Assembly (NCBI RefSeq): GCF_001039355.2 | Contig: NW_019773548.1 | Location: 613,569 to 677,568 of the forward strand | Length of the DNA stretch: 64,000 bases | Source: Lingula anatina | Taxonomy: Eukaryota; Brachiopoda; Lingulata; Lingulida; Lingulidae | Reading direction: 5' to 3' | In this document: one piece after another, positions 25,660-37,290 of the stretch | Position numbering within the stretch: position 1 is the stretch's first letter | Layout of the letters: each line of letters begins with the position of its first letter | Notes under the pieces: generated by a model | What the model was told of the DNA's origin: nothing | Seen by the model: only the letters and a program-made list of their open reading frames with translations | Database searches by the model: none | Translations under genes and position numbers: made by a program

Positions 25660-25830
25660 GTTTTCACGTGGCGATAATACGCATGCGCAGAAAGCTCATT
25701 TTCCGGCGAAATTCAAGAAGGGCGTTTGCGACAACCGACTTCGTTGGGGGTGATTTTTTTTTCTTTTTTTTTTTTATTGAGAACGGACGAAAATCGGTGC
25801 GCGCGCAGGATGTCATCCATAAAAATAAAA
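25660..25830 (-). promoter_or_regulatory. CpG-rich promoter-like region with E-box and NRF1-like site (copy 1 of 3)
   Basis: CACGTG at 25665-25670 and CGCATGCGCA at 25680-25689, followed (minus-strand upstream) by CpG-rich DNA with CGGTGCGCGCGC near 25795 and a T-rich run. Copies are at 27369-27540 and 31468-31640. The orientation suits transcription leftwards into the minus-strand stretch. Confidence 0.35.
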
Positions 25831-25985
25831 AATGTGGCCTTATATACAATTTTAATACTGAAGGGTCCTAAATATACTCTAGACGCAGTTTCTTGCACTG
25901 CATAGTCCTTAATTGCTTACATATTAGATTTAAAATGTTTTATGTTAATTCTCCATTCTATACAGCAGGGTCACACGTATTTTTT

Positions 25986-25986
25986 N
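25986..25986. other. Single N at a duplication junction (assembly join)
   Basis: The lone N separates the two nearly identical 1.7 kb blocks. Confidence 0.95.
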
Positions 25987-27695
25987 ATATTGGACTGACT
26001 ACACGCTTTTGTGAGCGTACCTGTGACCGTGGGTTGAACGTGACTAGCCGTTCGTGTATCTGCTTGGAAATCATGAAAAAATCAACCATTCACAACCGTG
26101 CCCTAAAGTAAATGACACAGGTACGCTATGGACGCCGGGTTCCTAGTATGGGTGCACTGTGTCCCTGAAATACACACGGTAGGACAATTTCAGTTCACCG
26201 CTTTAGCAAATTAGTTCAAGATTTATGACTTTACTGATTGGCAGAACATTCTATCAAGCTCAAACAGCACATACCTGTACCTGTATGTACCTGTACAAGC
26301 AGATGTGCTTTAAAAATACAGACAAAAGGTGGTTGCAAATCCCTTCATGTAGTTCAGTGGTAGATGTGAAACTTATCTGATGACGTTCTCTTCTTTCTCT
26401 GACAAGAGTGGCACGTACTATACCTCACATAAAAATCGGCATTAAATCAGTACAGCGTGTATGTCTAGGGTGGTATACAGTCTTGGTATGTGTAACTTTT
26501 ATGGCCATTGTGTAAATTAACTGTCTCCCTTTGAGGATAGAACCCAGCAGCCGTACGGGACTCTAAAAACTGTTAGGCCACACTTTTTTAGTTTTATGGA
26601 TGACATCTTCTGGGGACCTCGAAGTCGGTGCGAGAGGGCGAAAAAAAGAAAAGCAGTCCAAAAAAAACTGCTTAAGTAAAGGAATGTTGTCAGTACACAG
26701 CTGGAAACACAAATTTACCACAGAAACAAGTATCAAACTAACAATATGTCTTTATCCATGCTCTGAAAATATTAAAGCATTGTGAATACTTTGTAGAAAG
26801 GTAAAAAAAGTCATGAATAGATATGCTGCATATTACCAAATCTATTTAGGGTTATTTTATGCATTTTGTTGGTATACCAATCAATAAAACAAACATTAAA
26901 CAAACAGTGTGTCTTTATTTGTGCTCTCAGAATATTAAAGCATTATGAAAACTTCACAGAAATGTAAAAAAAAATAATAAATCATGCAAAGATATGCTTA
27001 ATACTACTAAATCTATTAAAGGTCATTTCGGTCGATGCCGTTTTGTCTACTTTGACTGGCACGAAGCAGCCAAACTGTCGGGTGGCCTGTCCGACCTTCA
27101 GCACACCAAATACCTCGACGCCCTTGTCGACCCTATTTTCGCTACAAAAAAAAACTGGTATGTGCTGCTTTGGACAGAATGTCACTGAAATTTTCCGGGC
27201 GATAATCGCTGGCCGCCGCCAGCCTTTCGTATAATTGTAGAAAGGTGATATCTCCATGCCTAATATCAATGCATACCAATCCAAAACGACGGCATGCGTC
27301 CTCTTCATGACTTTAATTGTCGTGTAATTTGACAGTAATCCTAGAGATGAATTTGACGGCAAAGCCATGTTTTCACGTGGCGATAATACGCATGCGCAGA
27401 AAGCTCATTTTCCGGCGAAATTCAAGAAGGGCGTTGGCGACAATCGACTTCGTTGGGGGTGATTTTTTTTTCTTTTTTTTTTTTATTGAGAACGGACGAA
27501 AATCGGTGCGCGCGCAGGATGTCATCCATAAAAATAAAAAATGTGGCCTTATATACAATTTTAATACTGAAGGGTCCTAAATATACTCTAGACGCAGTTT
27601 CTTGCACTGCATAGTCCTTAATTGCTTACATATTAGATTTAAAATGTTTTATGTTAATTCTCCATTCTATACAGCAGGGTCACACGTATTTTTTA
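25987..27695 (+). repeat. 1.7 kb duplicated block, copy B
   Basis: Direct repeat of 24279-25985. Its right part (from about 27371) is also the left part of the third duplicated pair. Confidence 0.92.
26982..27309 (-). pseudogene. Copy B of the GC-rich coding-like stretch, frameshifted by one base
   Basis: Same sequence as 25274-25600 except that a homopolymer has nine A (plus strand, about 27146-27154) instead of eight. This joins the downstream VEVFGVLKVGQ frame to the frame of the ATG at 27368, giving a continuous 128-codon frame, and breaks the ERLAAASDY frame. One of the two homopolymer lengths may be a sequencing error. Confidence 0.3.
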
Positions 27696-29340
27696 TTTAG
27701 ATTCAAGTACATTTGATTAAAACAGTGTCTTCGGCCATTACCTAATATACAGTACTTTAAGTACAATGGTAAGACTATATCAACAATTTGAACATATGGA
27801 AAGAACACGAAGAAGCCGCCCAGTGTGGACAGGATTAAGGGCCACACCAAACAACTGACGTGGTTTTTGAAATCTGAAGTAGCGACGGTTATATTTCACC
27901 TTTGGGGCATGTTTATTCTCCCACAAATTGACAGTAAAAGCATCGCAACCGCGCTTTTTATAGGTTTTATCTGGTAATTCACACTGAACTGCCATTTACT
28001 TAAATATGACAGACGATTTCCGCAGGTATTTGGAACATGTTTTGGTTATTTAGGGTGAGCGTTTTATCAGGATTATTCACGGAGGTGACTGTATCGTACG
28101 TCCCGCCTCCCAAGATACAACGAAATGTTTGCTGGACTCATTATTACTTTGAGAAAAGAACCATTCTGAATTCTAGGATACGTTTAATGTCAAGCCCACC
28201 TTACCTAACCCTTTGGAGGTGCCCCCCAACAGTACGTATATCAGACAAGCGAAACTAGACGATACCGCGTATTTGTTATAATCCTGTGTCTTACATATTA
28301 CTGTGAATACAATATAGTGATAATACAATAATATTATCTTCGCCATTATACATACTGAATATCATCGGCAAAAAGTAACTCGTAGGTTTTGGAATATTAC
28401 ATGAAGACGCTGGACAGATTAGAATTTATTTATTTACAATTATAATTGGATTATTAATATTTAAGTGGAAGTTGCTGATGACTTGCTGATGATTAAGTGC
28501 TCGTATTAAGCACCTATTAAATTATTACTGAAAATGTTGGCAACCCTTCTGTTAACCATACCGTAGTCCGCTCCCTATTACATTGTATATGTGACACTGG
28601 TCTCATCTACTAATCCCAATACTCAGCCTAACTTGTACTTATCATATGGGACCCCTGACTTCATTCCTAAGACTACCATTCCTGTCACACCGGTACTCAA
28701 CGCTGGGCTACGTAACGTCCCATTATTGTTTGATCCATTTTTCACCTAAAGAAAGAGTCTTCGTGTACATCACGATCACATGTAGACTAGGACACAATGC
28801 GGTAGAGGTGATACTGCAAATTTTGTGAGACATATTGCGGTTGTTGAGATTTCATTGCGGTTGTTGAAACATACCGAGTTCTTTTACTGCTCCGATTGCA
28901 AACCAGAATGTTCAATATATAACACATACATGCACTCAGCATAGTATTCGTTAAAATGTGTGTCTACCTCAATACCACCACCGGTAAGCGAATGTATTAA
29001 TGATTAAATCCTAAATCCTAATTCCTACATTTACCTCAAGTATCAGATTGTGATTACTTAATCCACAATACAACATTTAGATGAAGGCCCACTGCGGATC
29101 ACTGTATTATAACTATCTGCAAGGCACTGTAATATATTTTATACACCCCTGTTACTAGGTCAGTTGTATCAGTGTACGCAATTGAACTCGATCAGATAAA
29201 AGCGATAAAATATGTCACCGTGTCTGTATTGTACGTAGAGATAGCACTATTCTGCTGATATAAGGTGACTTTGAAGTGTCCTTGAACATTGAACGTCTCA
29301 CCTGATCAGGCGTACGTGTCCTGAGAAACAGCACATCTAA
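27696..29340. other. Intergenic DNA upstream of the first TRIM copy
   Basis: No recognised gene. A minus-strand frame at 27780-27995 (MAVQCELPDKTYKKRG...) looks mildly coding, but the duplicate at 31915-32130 has TGA in place of its Trp codon, so it is probably not maintained. A partial MITE lies at 28559-28693. Confidence 0.5.
28559..28693. mobile_element. MITE-like element, left end deleted (copy 2)
   Basis: Same family as 32731-32900. The right end CTACCATTCCTGTCACACCGG is complete, but the left inverted repeat and flank present in the duplicate block are missing here. Confidence 0.55.
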
Positions 29341-29990
29341 ATGGCGCCTGGAGGCGTGTACCTGCCACCAAGGAAAATATAACTGGAGAGAGTGCAGGTA
29401 AATTTCAGTCCAATTATATTGTCATTTATTATATAGGGAATATAATGTGTCTAATAATGAACTGGGTAGGTGATTGATGCAGTTTGTGTCTCTGTAGGGT
29501 GGTAAAACATTACCGTTTGTTCCCGAGTTTCTATTATAGTACTTACTCGTCATATACCTACTCTGTAATGTTTCAACTATAACTGCTTCCTAAAATTTAT
29601 ACCCCATTTCACATTTTCGTTTATTCCATAATTCACTATACATATTGAAGTCATGTTTAATTACATATCTAATTGTAAAGTGATATTTTCTTTTTTTCTT
29701 TTTTTTGTTTGTTTATTTTTTATTAGTTCGCTTTGTGTTTTCATTCCTACTGCACTCATTTCCATCTTGGTGATAAAAACTATTTTCACGTTAACCCAAT
29801 AGAGAGGCGTCCTTATTAAATAATGAAGACGTTTCATAACTTTTCGTCATATCAGGACAGGTCTTATTGCATTTAGACATTAACACCCATACCTTACACT
29901 TCATGTATTTAAATAGAGTATACTGATATGTCTTACCTCTTTTACCAATTCTTTATCATTAATACAATGACTTTCATTGTCTGTTTTAAG
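29340..29990 (+). promoter_or_regulatory. 5' leader exon end, donor and leader intron of the first TRIM copy
   Basis: GAGAGTGCAG|GTAAAT places a donor at 29398, and TCTGTTTTAAG|ATATTGG an acceptor at 29990, 18 nt before the ATG at 30009. The same pair occurs at 33561/33562 and 34153 in the next copy. The exon start is not determinable. Confidence 0.5.
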
Positions 29991-30008
29991 ATATTGGTCT
30001 GAGAAGCC

Positions 30009-31466
30009 ATGTCTTTGTCCAAGATCCTAACGGAAGATTTCCTAACGTGCTGCATATGTTTTGAAAAGTTCAAAGACCCCAAGGTCCTCGGCTGTTCTCA
30101 TACGTTTTGCCAACATTGTCTCCAACAACTTTTGGACAAAAATGTCCAAGGTCGACTTGGTTTCCCTTGTCCTATCTGTAGACGTCAGTGTGACCTCCCT
30201 AGGGGCGGTGTAAGCGGCTTACAAACAAACCATCTTCTGGTCAGCATCTCACACACACTTGGTCAAGTAGAACAAGCCAAAGCTGCCAAGAAATGCGAGG
30301 TATGTTGCTTGAAAAATGCACGCAATCCTCCGATGGCGACAAAACGCTGTTTGGACTGCGAGGAAAGTATGTGTGGAGATTGTTCTTCGGACCATGTGCT
30401 TCATAAGTTAAACCGTGACCACAAATTGTTCCCTGTCGACCAGTTTGACAGCGACGAATACGTGACAGAGCTGCGTGCCCGACAAAACATCCTTTGTGAC
30501 CATAACAAGAAAGACCCCGTAGAAATCTTCTGTCCAATCTGTAAAAAGTTCATCTGCGTCGGTTGTATGGTTTTAGAACACAAGGAGCATGATTGCCTAA
30601 GAATCAACATTGCTGCTGACAAACGCAAGCAAAAACTAGAACTCGACATAAACCCCATCGAGAAGAAAAGTCTACTCTTCGATCAGTTTAAAACCGCTGC
30701 TGAAGACCAGAAAGCGTCAGTAGAAGAGGGAAGAAAGAAGGCAAAGAATCAAGTTAACCAGCAGTTAGAGCTAATGATTACGAAGCTCCGTCAATTTGCT
30801 GATGATCTTCTGGCAGAGATAGATGCCAAGTCAAACGCCAAGCTGGAAGTTTTAGATGGTTTAATTGCGACTGCTACCGCCGATCAAAACCAACTGGACG
30901 ACGTTGTAGACTTCTCCAGAAAGCTCATAAATCATGGGAACGATATGGATGTCCTTCAAATGGCCTCCGCCTGTGAGCAAAGCAGCGAAAGCGTTCATAC
31001 TCTCGACATCCCGACCCTGCCCGCAGCCATGACCCAGCTACAGCTTATCACCAACGACATGGAGGAGTGCGGTACCAATATCAACCGTTGCCTTGGAGAC
31101 GTGGTTCCAGCTGTAAGTGGAAGACTTGTGACATCATTCAAAGTAGAATTGGCCAAGTCTCCAGAGGAGATGATCACTCATGTAACCAATGATACAAATG
31201 GTGATATCCTTACTGGTATTTGGTGTAATGATGACATGTCACGGAATAGAATCCACATCTACGATACCAACTTTGTCCTACAGGGCACAATTCCAAACCC
31301 AAAAGTAGCAGAAAATGGCTACTTTGCAGGGATTGCCATTGATGATGACGGCAATATCGTCACTAGATGTCAGGAGTCAAATGAAATCATCGTCTACACC
31401 AAGACAGCGGACCACGTGAGAACATTCCATAGTGAGTCACCTCAGGCAGTAGCAGTCAACAGCAAG
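30009..31466 (+). CDS. TRIM-type RING/B-box/coiled-coil/NHL protein, truncated by an assembly N
   Basis: 486 codons, then an N (31467) and unrelated sequence, so the C-terminal ~150 residues of the propeller are missing. RING C3HC4 (Cys14, 17, 29, His31, Cys34, 37, 54, 57), B-box 1 from about 97 (KKCEVCCLKNARNPP), B-box 2 from about 160 (ILCDHNKKDPVEIFCPICKK), coiled coil about 205-300, start of the NHL-type propeller from about 375. Compared with the full copies it has Cys15 in TCCIC where they have Ser. Its predicted role is a RING E3 ubiquitin ligase with a protein-binding propeller, possibly in innate defence (inference from family). It is probably an incomplete haplotype copy of the gene at 34172 or a neighbouring paralogue, not a natural truncation. 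Confidence 0.85.
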
Positions 31467-31467
31467 N
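31467..31467. other. Single N cutting a TRIM gene (assembly join)
   Basis: Sequence switches from codon 486 of a TRIM frame to a copy of the CpG-rich promoter-like segment also found at 25664 and 27373. Confidence 0.95.
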
Positions 31468-31639
31468 TTTGCACGTGGCGATAATTCGCATGCGCAGAAA
31501 GCTCATTTTCCGGCGAAATTCAAGAAGGGCGTTTGCGACAACCGACTTCGTTGGGGGTGATTTTTTTTTTTTTTTTTTTTTTTTTTCTTTTTTTTTTTTT
31601 GAGAACGGACGAAAATCGGTGCGCGCGCAGGATGTCATC

Positions 31640-33500
31640 CATAAAAATAAAAAAGTGTGGCCTTATATACAATTTTAATACTGAAGGGTCCTAAATATAC
31701 TCTAGACGCAGTTTCTTGCACTGCATAGTCCTTAATTGGTTACATATTAGATTTAAAATGTTTTATGTTAATTCTCCATTCTATACAGCAGGGTCACACG
31801 TATTTTTTTTTTTTTTAGATTCAAGTACATTTGATTAAAACAGTGTCTTCGGCCATTACCTAATATACAGAACGCTATGTACAATGGTAAGACTATATCA
31901 ACAATTTGAACATATGGAAAGAACACGAAGAAGCCGCCGAGTGTGGACAGGATTAAGGGCCACACCAAACAACTGACGTGGTTTTTGAAATCTGAAGTAG
32001 CGACGGTTATATTTCACCTTTGGGGCATGTTTATTCTCTCACAAATTGACAGTAAAAGCATCGCAACCGCGCTTTTTATAGGTTTTATCTGGTAATTCAC
32101 ACTGAACTGCCATTTACTTAAATATGACAGACGATTTCCGCAGGTATTTGGAACATGTTTTGGTTATTTGGGGTGAGCGTTCTATCAGGATTATTCACGG
32201 TGGTGACTGTATCGTACGTCCCGCCTCCCAATATACAACGAAATGGTCGCTGGACTCATTATTACTTTGAGAAAAGAACCATTCTGAATTCTAGGATACG
32301 TTTAATGTCAAGCCCACCTTACCCCTTGGACGTGCCCCCAACACCAGTACGTATATCAAACAGGCGACACCAGACGATACCACGTATTTGTTATAATCCT
32401 GTGTCTTACATATTACTGTGAATACAATATAGTGATAATACAATAATGTTATCTTCGCCATTATACATACTGAATATCATCGGCAAAAAGTAACTCGTAG
32501 GTTTTGTAATATTACATGAAGACGCTGGACAGATTAGAATTTATTTATTTACAATTATAATTGGATTATTAATATTTAAATGGAAGTTACTGATTACTTG
32601 CCGATAATTAAGTGCTCGTATTTTAAAGTACCTATTAAATTATTACTGGAAATGTTGGCAACCCTTCTGTTAACCACACCTGGCACTAAGCGTTCCAGGA
32701 CTGATGTCGTAAATATTTTGATGTCGTTGTCCCGGTGTGACAGGAATGGTAGACCGCTAGAAGCCGTAGTCCGCTCCCTATTACATTGTATATGTGACAC
32801 TGGTCTCATCTACTAATCCCAATACTCTGACTAAGCCTAACTTCTACTTATCATATGGGGCCCCTGACTTCATTCCTAAGACTACCATTCCTGTCGCACG
32901 TAACGTCCCATTATTGTTTGATCCATTTTTCACTTAAAGAAAGAGTCTCAATGCAGACACAATGCGGTAGAGGTGATACTGCAAGATTTGTGAGACAGAT
33001 TGCGGTTGTTGAGATTTGATTGCAGTTGTTGAAACATACCGAATTCTTTTACTGCTCCGATTGTAAAGCAGAATGTTCAATATATAACACATACATGCAC
33101 TCAGCATAGTATTCGTTAAAAGGTCTGTCTACCTCATTACCACCACCGGCAAGCGAATGTATTAATGAATAAATCCTAAATCCTAATTCCTACATTTACC
33201 TCAAGTATCAGATTGTGATTACTTAATCCACAACACAACATTTAGATGAAGGCCCATTGCGGATCACTGTATTATAACTATCTGCAAGGTACTGTAATAT
33301 ATTTTATACACCCCTGTTACTAGGTCAGTTGTATCAGTGTACGCAATTGAACTCGATCAGATAAAAGCGATAAAATATGTCACCGTGTCTGTATTGTACA
33401 TAGAGATAGTACTATTCTGCTGATTAAGATGACTTTAAAGTCTCCTTGAACATTGAACGACTCACCTGACCAGGTGTACATGTTACTAGACACAGCACAT
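31640..33500. other. Intergenic DNA upstream of the second TRIM copy
   Basis: Duplicate of 27540-29340. No gene recognised. It contains the complete MITE at 32731-32900. Confidence 0.5.
32731..32900. mobile_element. MITE-like element with about 20-bp terminal inverted repeats (copy 3)
   Basis: The left arm CCGGTGTGACAGGAATGGTAG (32732-32752) is the inverse of the right arm CTACCATTCCTGTCGCAC (32882-32899), with one mismatch and a shortened end. About 170 bp, non-coding. Related copies are at 1440-1596 and 28559-28693, and a right-end-like fragment lies at about 48672-48697. Confidence 0.65.
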
Positions 33501-34153
33501 CTAAACGGCGACTTGGGGCGTGTACTTGCAACCAAACGAAATATAACTGGAGAAAGTGCAGGTAAATTTTAGTCCTACTATATTGTCATTTATTATACAT
33601 AGGGAAGATAATGTATCTGATAATGAACTGGTTTGGAGGTTGCTGCAGTTTGTGTTTCTGAAGGGTGGTTAAACATTACCGTTTGTTCCCACGTTCGCAC
33701 CGTAGTACTTACTCGTCATATAACTATCTTGTAATGTTTCAGTTACAATTGCTTTTTAAAATTTATATCCCATTTCATATTTTCATTTATACCATAATTC
33801 ACTCTACATGAAGTCATGGTTAATTACATATCTAATTGTAAAGTGATATCTTCTTTTTTTTGTTGGTTTGTTTATTTTTTATTAGTTCGCTTTGTGTTTT
33901 CATTCCTACTGTACTGATATCCATCTTGGTGATAAAAACTATTGTCACGTTAACCCAATAGAGAGGCGTCCTTCTTTAGTATAATGAAGACGTTTCATAA
34001 CTTTTCGTCATATCAGGACAGGTCTTATTGCATTTAGACATTAACACCCATACCTTACACTTCATGTATTTAAATAGAGTATACTGATATGTCTTTACCC
34101 CTTTTACCAATTCTTTATCATTAATACAATGACTTTCATTTGTCTAATTTAAG
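33500..34153 (+). promoter_or_regulatory. 5' leader exon end, donor and leader intron of the 34172 TRIM gene
   Basis: GAAAGTGCAG|GTAAAT places a donor at 33562; CTAATTTAAG|ATATTGG places an acceptor at 34153. ATATTGGTCTGAGGAGTC is the part of the leader joined to the coding exon. Confidence 0.5.
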
Positions 34154-34171
34154 ATATTGGTCTGAGGAGTC

Positions 34172-36079
34172 ATGTCTTTGTCCAAGATCCTAACGGAAGA
34201 TTTCCTAACGTGCAGCATATGTTTTGAAAAGTTCAAAGACCCCAAGGTCCTCGGCTGTTCGCATACGTTTTGCCAGCATTGCCTCCAAGACCATTTGGAC
34301 AGAAACTTTAAAGGTCAGCCTGGCTTCCCTTGTCCTATCTGTAGACATCAGTGTGACCTCCCTAGGGGCGGTGTTAGCAGTTTACAAACAAATCATCTTG
34401 TGGTCAGCATATCACACACACTTGGTCAAGTAGAACAAGCCAAAGCTGCCAAGAAATGCGAGGTATGTTGCTTGAAAAATGCACGCAATCCACTGATGGC
34501 GACAAAACGTTGTTTGGACTGCAGTGAAAGTATGTGTGGAAATTGTTCTTCTGACCATGTGCTTCATAAGTTAAACCGTGACCACAAATTGTTTCCTGTC
34601 GACCAGATAGACAGCGACGAATACGTGACAGAGCTGCGTGCCCGACAAAACATCCTTTGTGACCACAACAACAAGGACCCCGTAGAAATCTTCTGCCCAG
34701 TGTGTAAAATGTTCATCTGCGTCGGTTGTATGGTTTTAGAACACAAGGATCATGATTGCCTAAGAATCAACACTGCTGCTGACAAACGTAAGGAAAAACT
34801 AGAACTCAACATAAAACCTATCGAGAAGAAAAGTCTACTCTACGATCAGTTTAAAACCGCTGCTGAAGACCAGAAAGCATCAGTAGAAGAGGGAAGAAAG
34901 AAGGCAAAGAATCAAGTTAACCAGCAGTTACAGCTAATGATTACAGTGCTCCGTCAATGTGCTGATGATCTTCTGGTAGAAATAGATGCCAAGTCGGACG
35001 CTAAACTAGAAGTTTTGGATGGTTTAATTGCGATTGCTACCGCCGACCAAAACCAACTGGACGACGTTGTAGACTTCTCCAGAAAGGTAATAAACCATGG
35101 GAACAATATGGATGTCCTTCAAATGGCCTCCGCCTGTGAGCAAAGCAGCGAGAGCGTTCATACTCTCGACATCCCGACCCTGTCTGCAACCATGACCCGC
35201 CTACAGCTTATCACCAAAGACATGGAGGAGTGGGTTACCAATATCAACCGTTGCCTTGGAGACGTGGTTCCTGCTGTATGTGGAAGACTGGTGACATCGT
35301 TTAAAGTAGAATTAGCAAAGTCTCCTGAGGAGGTGCTCAGTCATGTGACCACTGATGCAAATGGTGACACCCTTGTTGGTGTTTTTTGTAATGTTGAAAG
35401 ATCAGTGAATAGAATCCACATCTACGATACCAACTTTGTCCTACAGGGCACAATACCAAACCCAAGAGCAGCAGAAAAGTATGCCTTTGCCGGGATTGCC
35501 ATTGATGATGACGGTAACATCGTCACTAGATGTCTTGGATCAAATGAAATCATTGTCTACGCCAAGACAGGAAACCACGTGAGAACATTCCACAGTGAGT
35601 CACCCGAAGCTATAGCGGTCAACAGCAAGGGTCACTATGTGGTGGCCGGTCGTAATAATCTGACTGTGCACCACAAGGATGGCAAGGTCCTGCAGACGAC
35701 ACCAGACCCTGGAGAGGGTAAATATTTCAAACGCATCCAATGTAAAGTGAATGATGACGTCATCGTCACAGATCCAGGGGATCATCACATCCGCGTATAT
35801 GATCCCACTCTCCAGCTTAAATATAGATATGGTACCCTGGGTGATGGGGATGGACAGGTGAACCTTCCAGGCGGCACTTTCTGCATGGATAATGGAGATA
35901 TAATTCTAACAGACCTCAAGAACCATCGTCTACACCTGGTGTCACCAGATGGGAAATTCAGACAGTTTCTTTTAAGCAAAGAAAATGGGCTTGATGGACC
36001 AAAAGATGTTGCAATTAATCGTCTCGGACAACTAGTCGTTGGGGAAAAGACAGGCGAGATTAAAGTCTATCAATTATGA
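34172..36079 (+). CDS. TRIM-type RING/B-box/coiled-coil/NHL protein (intact)
   Basis: 635 codons on one coding exon. RING C3HC4 (Cys14, 17, 29, His31, Cys34, 37, 54, 57), B-box 1 about 97-148, B-box 2 about 160-198, a charged coiled coil about 205-300 and a C-terminal six-bladed-type propeller about 370-635. The propeller shows NHL-like strands (GIAIDDDGNIVTR, AIAVNSKGHYVVAG, HHIRVYDPTLQLKY, DVAINRLGQLVVGE). This is the TRIM2/3/56/71-like plan without a filamin domain. Expected activity: ubiquitin ligation in the cytoplasm, with the propeller selecting targets or RNA. A leader intron ends 18 nt before the ATG. A possible AATAAA is at 36358-36363. It is the best complete member next to the truncated 30009 copy. 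Confidence 0.92.
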   Translation: MSLSKILTEDFLTCSICFEKFKDPKVLGCSHTFCQHCLQDHLDRNFKGQPGFPCPICRHQCDLPRGGVSSLQTNHLVVSISHTLGQVEQAKAAKKCEVCCLKNARNPLMATKRCLDCSESMCGNCSSDHVLHKLNRDHKLFPVDQIDSDEYVTELRARQNILCDHNNKDPVEIFCPVCKMFICVGCMVLEHKDHDCLRINTAADKRKEKLELNIKPIEKKSLLYDQFKTAAEDQKASVEEGRKKAKNQVNQQLQLMITVLRQCADDLLVEIDAKSDAKLEVLDGLIAIATADQNQLDDVVDFSRKVINHGNNMDVLQMASACEQSSESVHTLDIPTLSATMTRLQLITKDMEEWVTNINRCLGDVVPAVCGRLVTSFKVELAKSPEEVLSHVTTDANGDTLVGVFCNVERSVNRIHIYDTNFVLQGTIPNPRAAEKYAFAGIAIDDDGNIVTRCLGSNEIIVYAKTGNHVRTFHSESPEAIAVNSKGHYVVAGRNNLTVHHKDGKVLQTTPDPGEGKYFKRIQCKVNDDVIVTDPGDHHIRVYDPTLQLKYRYGTLGDGDGQVNLPGGTFCMDNGDIILTDLKNHRLHLVSPDGKFRQFLLSKENGLDGPKDVAINRLGQLVVGEKTGEIKVYQL

Positions 36080-37290
36080 CTGATTGCCAGCATACCAAGT
36101 TAACAAGGAACTACGGAAATATTGTGTTTGTAAAAACGAAAAATAGAGAAACTGGATATTTCATAACTTAGCAGTTCATATGTTATTGCCACTTGAATCA
36201 TGAACGCATTGGTTGTATATAAAGACGAGAATTGTTAGCTGTGATTAAACAGTAACATGGCAGAATATGGAGTATTTGTGTGCAGCGTATATTGTTATAA
36301 TACAAACATTTACTGTAGCCTGATTAAAATAGGAAATCCTAATTGAAAAAAAAAAATAATAAAACTATTCCATCACAGAATAGACTCTAATTGTGTGCCA
36401 ACAATACTTTATAATACAAATATTTTAATGATTATACTAGAAAAACTTATCTGAAAAATAATCATATAATATTGACACTTAATATTCTCAGAAAAGGAAA
36501 CATCTGGCAGGGTAATATGATTGAGAATATGGCAATATTTATTCTGTTACAAGGACTAGTGTGTGTATCACCTCTTCATCATCTGCCTTTTAGGTTTATA
36601 TAATTGTTGTTCTCAGTGAAATAAATTTTGATGATATTGGTACAATGCATTCATCAAAGACGTTTGATATAAATTTTACGATTGGTAAAATTAGGTTATG
36701 CTTTGATTTATACTTAAAACTCTCAGAAAATTTAAGTATTAATAGTTAGGCCTAAATAGTCAAAAGGTTGAGATTGTACCGTTACATGCGTTGGAATAAA
36801 AATAAAGGAATTACATTAAGATCAAATTCAGTCCGGAATGAAACGCTGACTTTTAAAATTTTAATAAAAGATAAATGAATAAAAATGTTTCGGAATTGAT
36901 CACTCTTGAAATTGGATTGGTTATATCTTGGTTTTCTTTGTGTTCTGGAAGTTATGAGGTAATTTTGCTTATCCTTTGTCGTTTTTTATTATTGGTAGGA
37001 ACGGTGATTATATAATGTTATTACTACATTATGTTATCACCACATAATGTTGAATGTTAATTATAAATAACTCTGATACTGGAACTTATATTTAACAACA
37101 GAAATTATGATAATTATTATGATAATTGCCAACGGTTTGTGCAGCAGGAGCGAAGTGCAAACGCTCTGTCAAGTGCTCATCTATGAAAGAAATCTGTAAC
37201 ACATGACAAAGCTAGGTTAGTGTACGTTTGACTAATATCGCGCCAGTAGCTAAATCGAGGCTGTTAGGGGGAAGGGGATCGTGCTTCATT
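36080..37290. other. 3' flank and intergenic spacer
   Basis: AT-rich. No gene. 36080-36300 resembles the 3' flanks of the other TRIM copies (TGACT..TT, AACAGTCACA-type sequence). About 37020-37130 matches 48445-48550 upstream of the decayed copy, so whole gene-plus-flank units were duplicated. Confidence 0.55.

Larger units (their letters stand above)
24279..25985 (+). repeat. 1.7 kb duplicated block, copy A
   Basis: Almost identical to 25987-27695. The differences I see are one base in a homopolymer (eight versus nine A near 25440/27150) and a few substitutions near 25728-25740. The identity is much higher than in the 4.95 kb pair. Confidence 0.92.
27371..31466 (+). repeat. About 4.1 kb duplicated block, copy A (contains truncated TRIM gene)
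   Basis: Aligns with 31468-35631: promoter-like CpG segment, intergenic DNA, leader exon, intron and the first 486 codons of a TRIM gene. Divergence is higher than in the 1.7 kb pair, with many substitutions and indels, including about 87 nt missing near 28555 relative to copy B. It ends exactly at an N. Confidence 0.88.
31468..35631 (+). repeat. About 4.2 kb duplicated block, copy B
   Basis: Direct repeat of 27371-31466 that continues into a complete TRIM gene. It begins with the E-box (31472-31477) and NRF1-like (31487-31496) segment and a long T-rich run (31560-31600). Confidence 0.88.

Noticed and set aside
25608-25871. Plus-strand frame with poly-Phe next to the CpG-rich segment
   Set aside because: The Phe run is a T homopolymer and the frame spans promoter-like DNA; the third copy differs in the homopolymer length.
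27780-27995. Minus-strand frame MAVQCELPDKTYKKRG
   Set aside because: In the duplicate block a Trp codon is TGA and no motif is recognised, so it is unlikely to be maintained.
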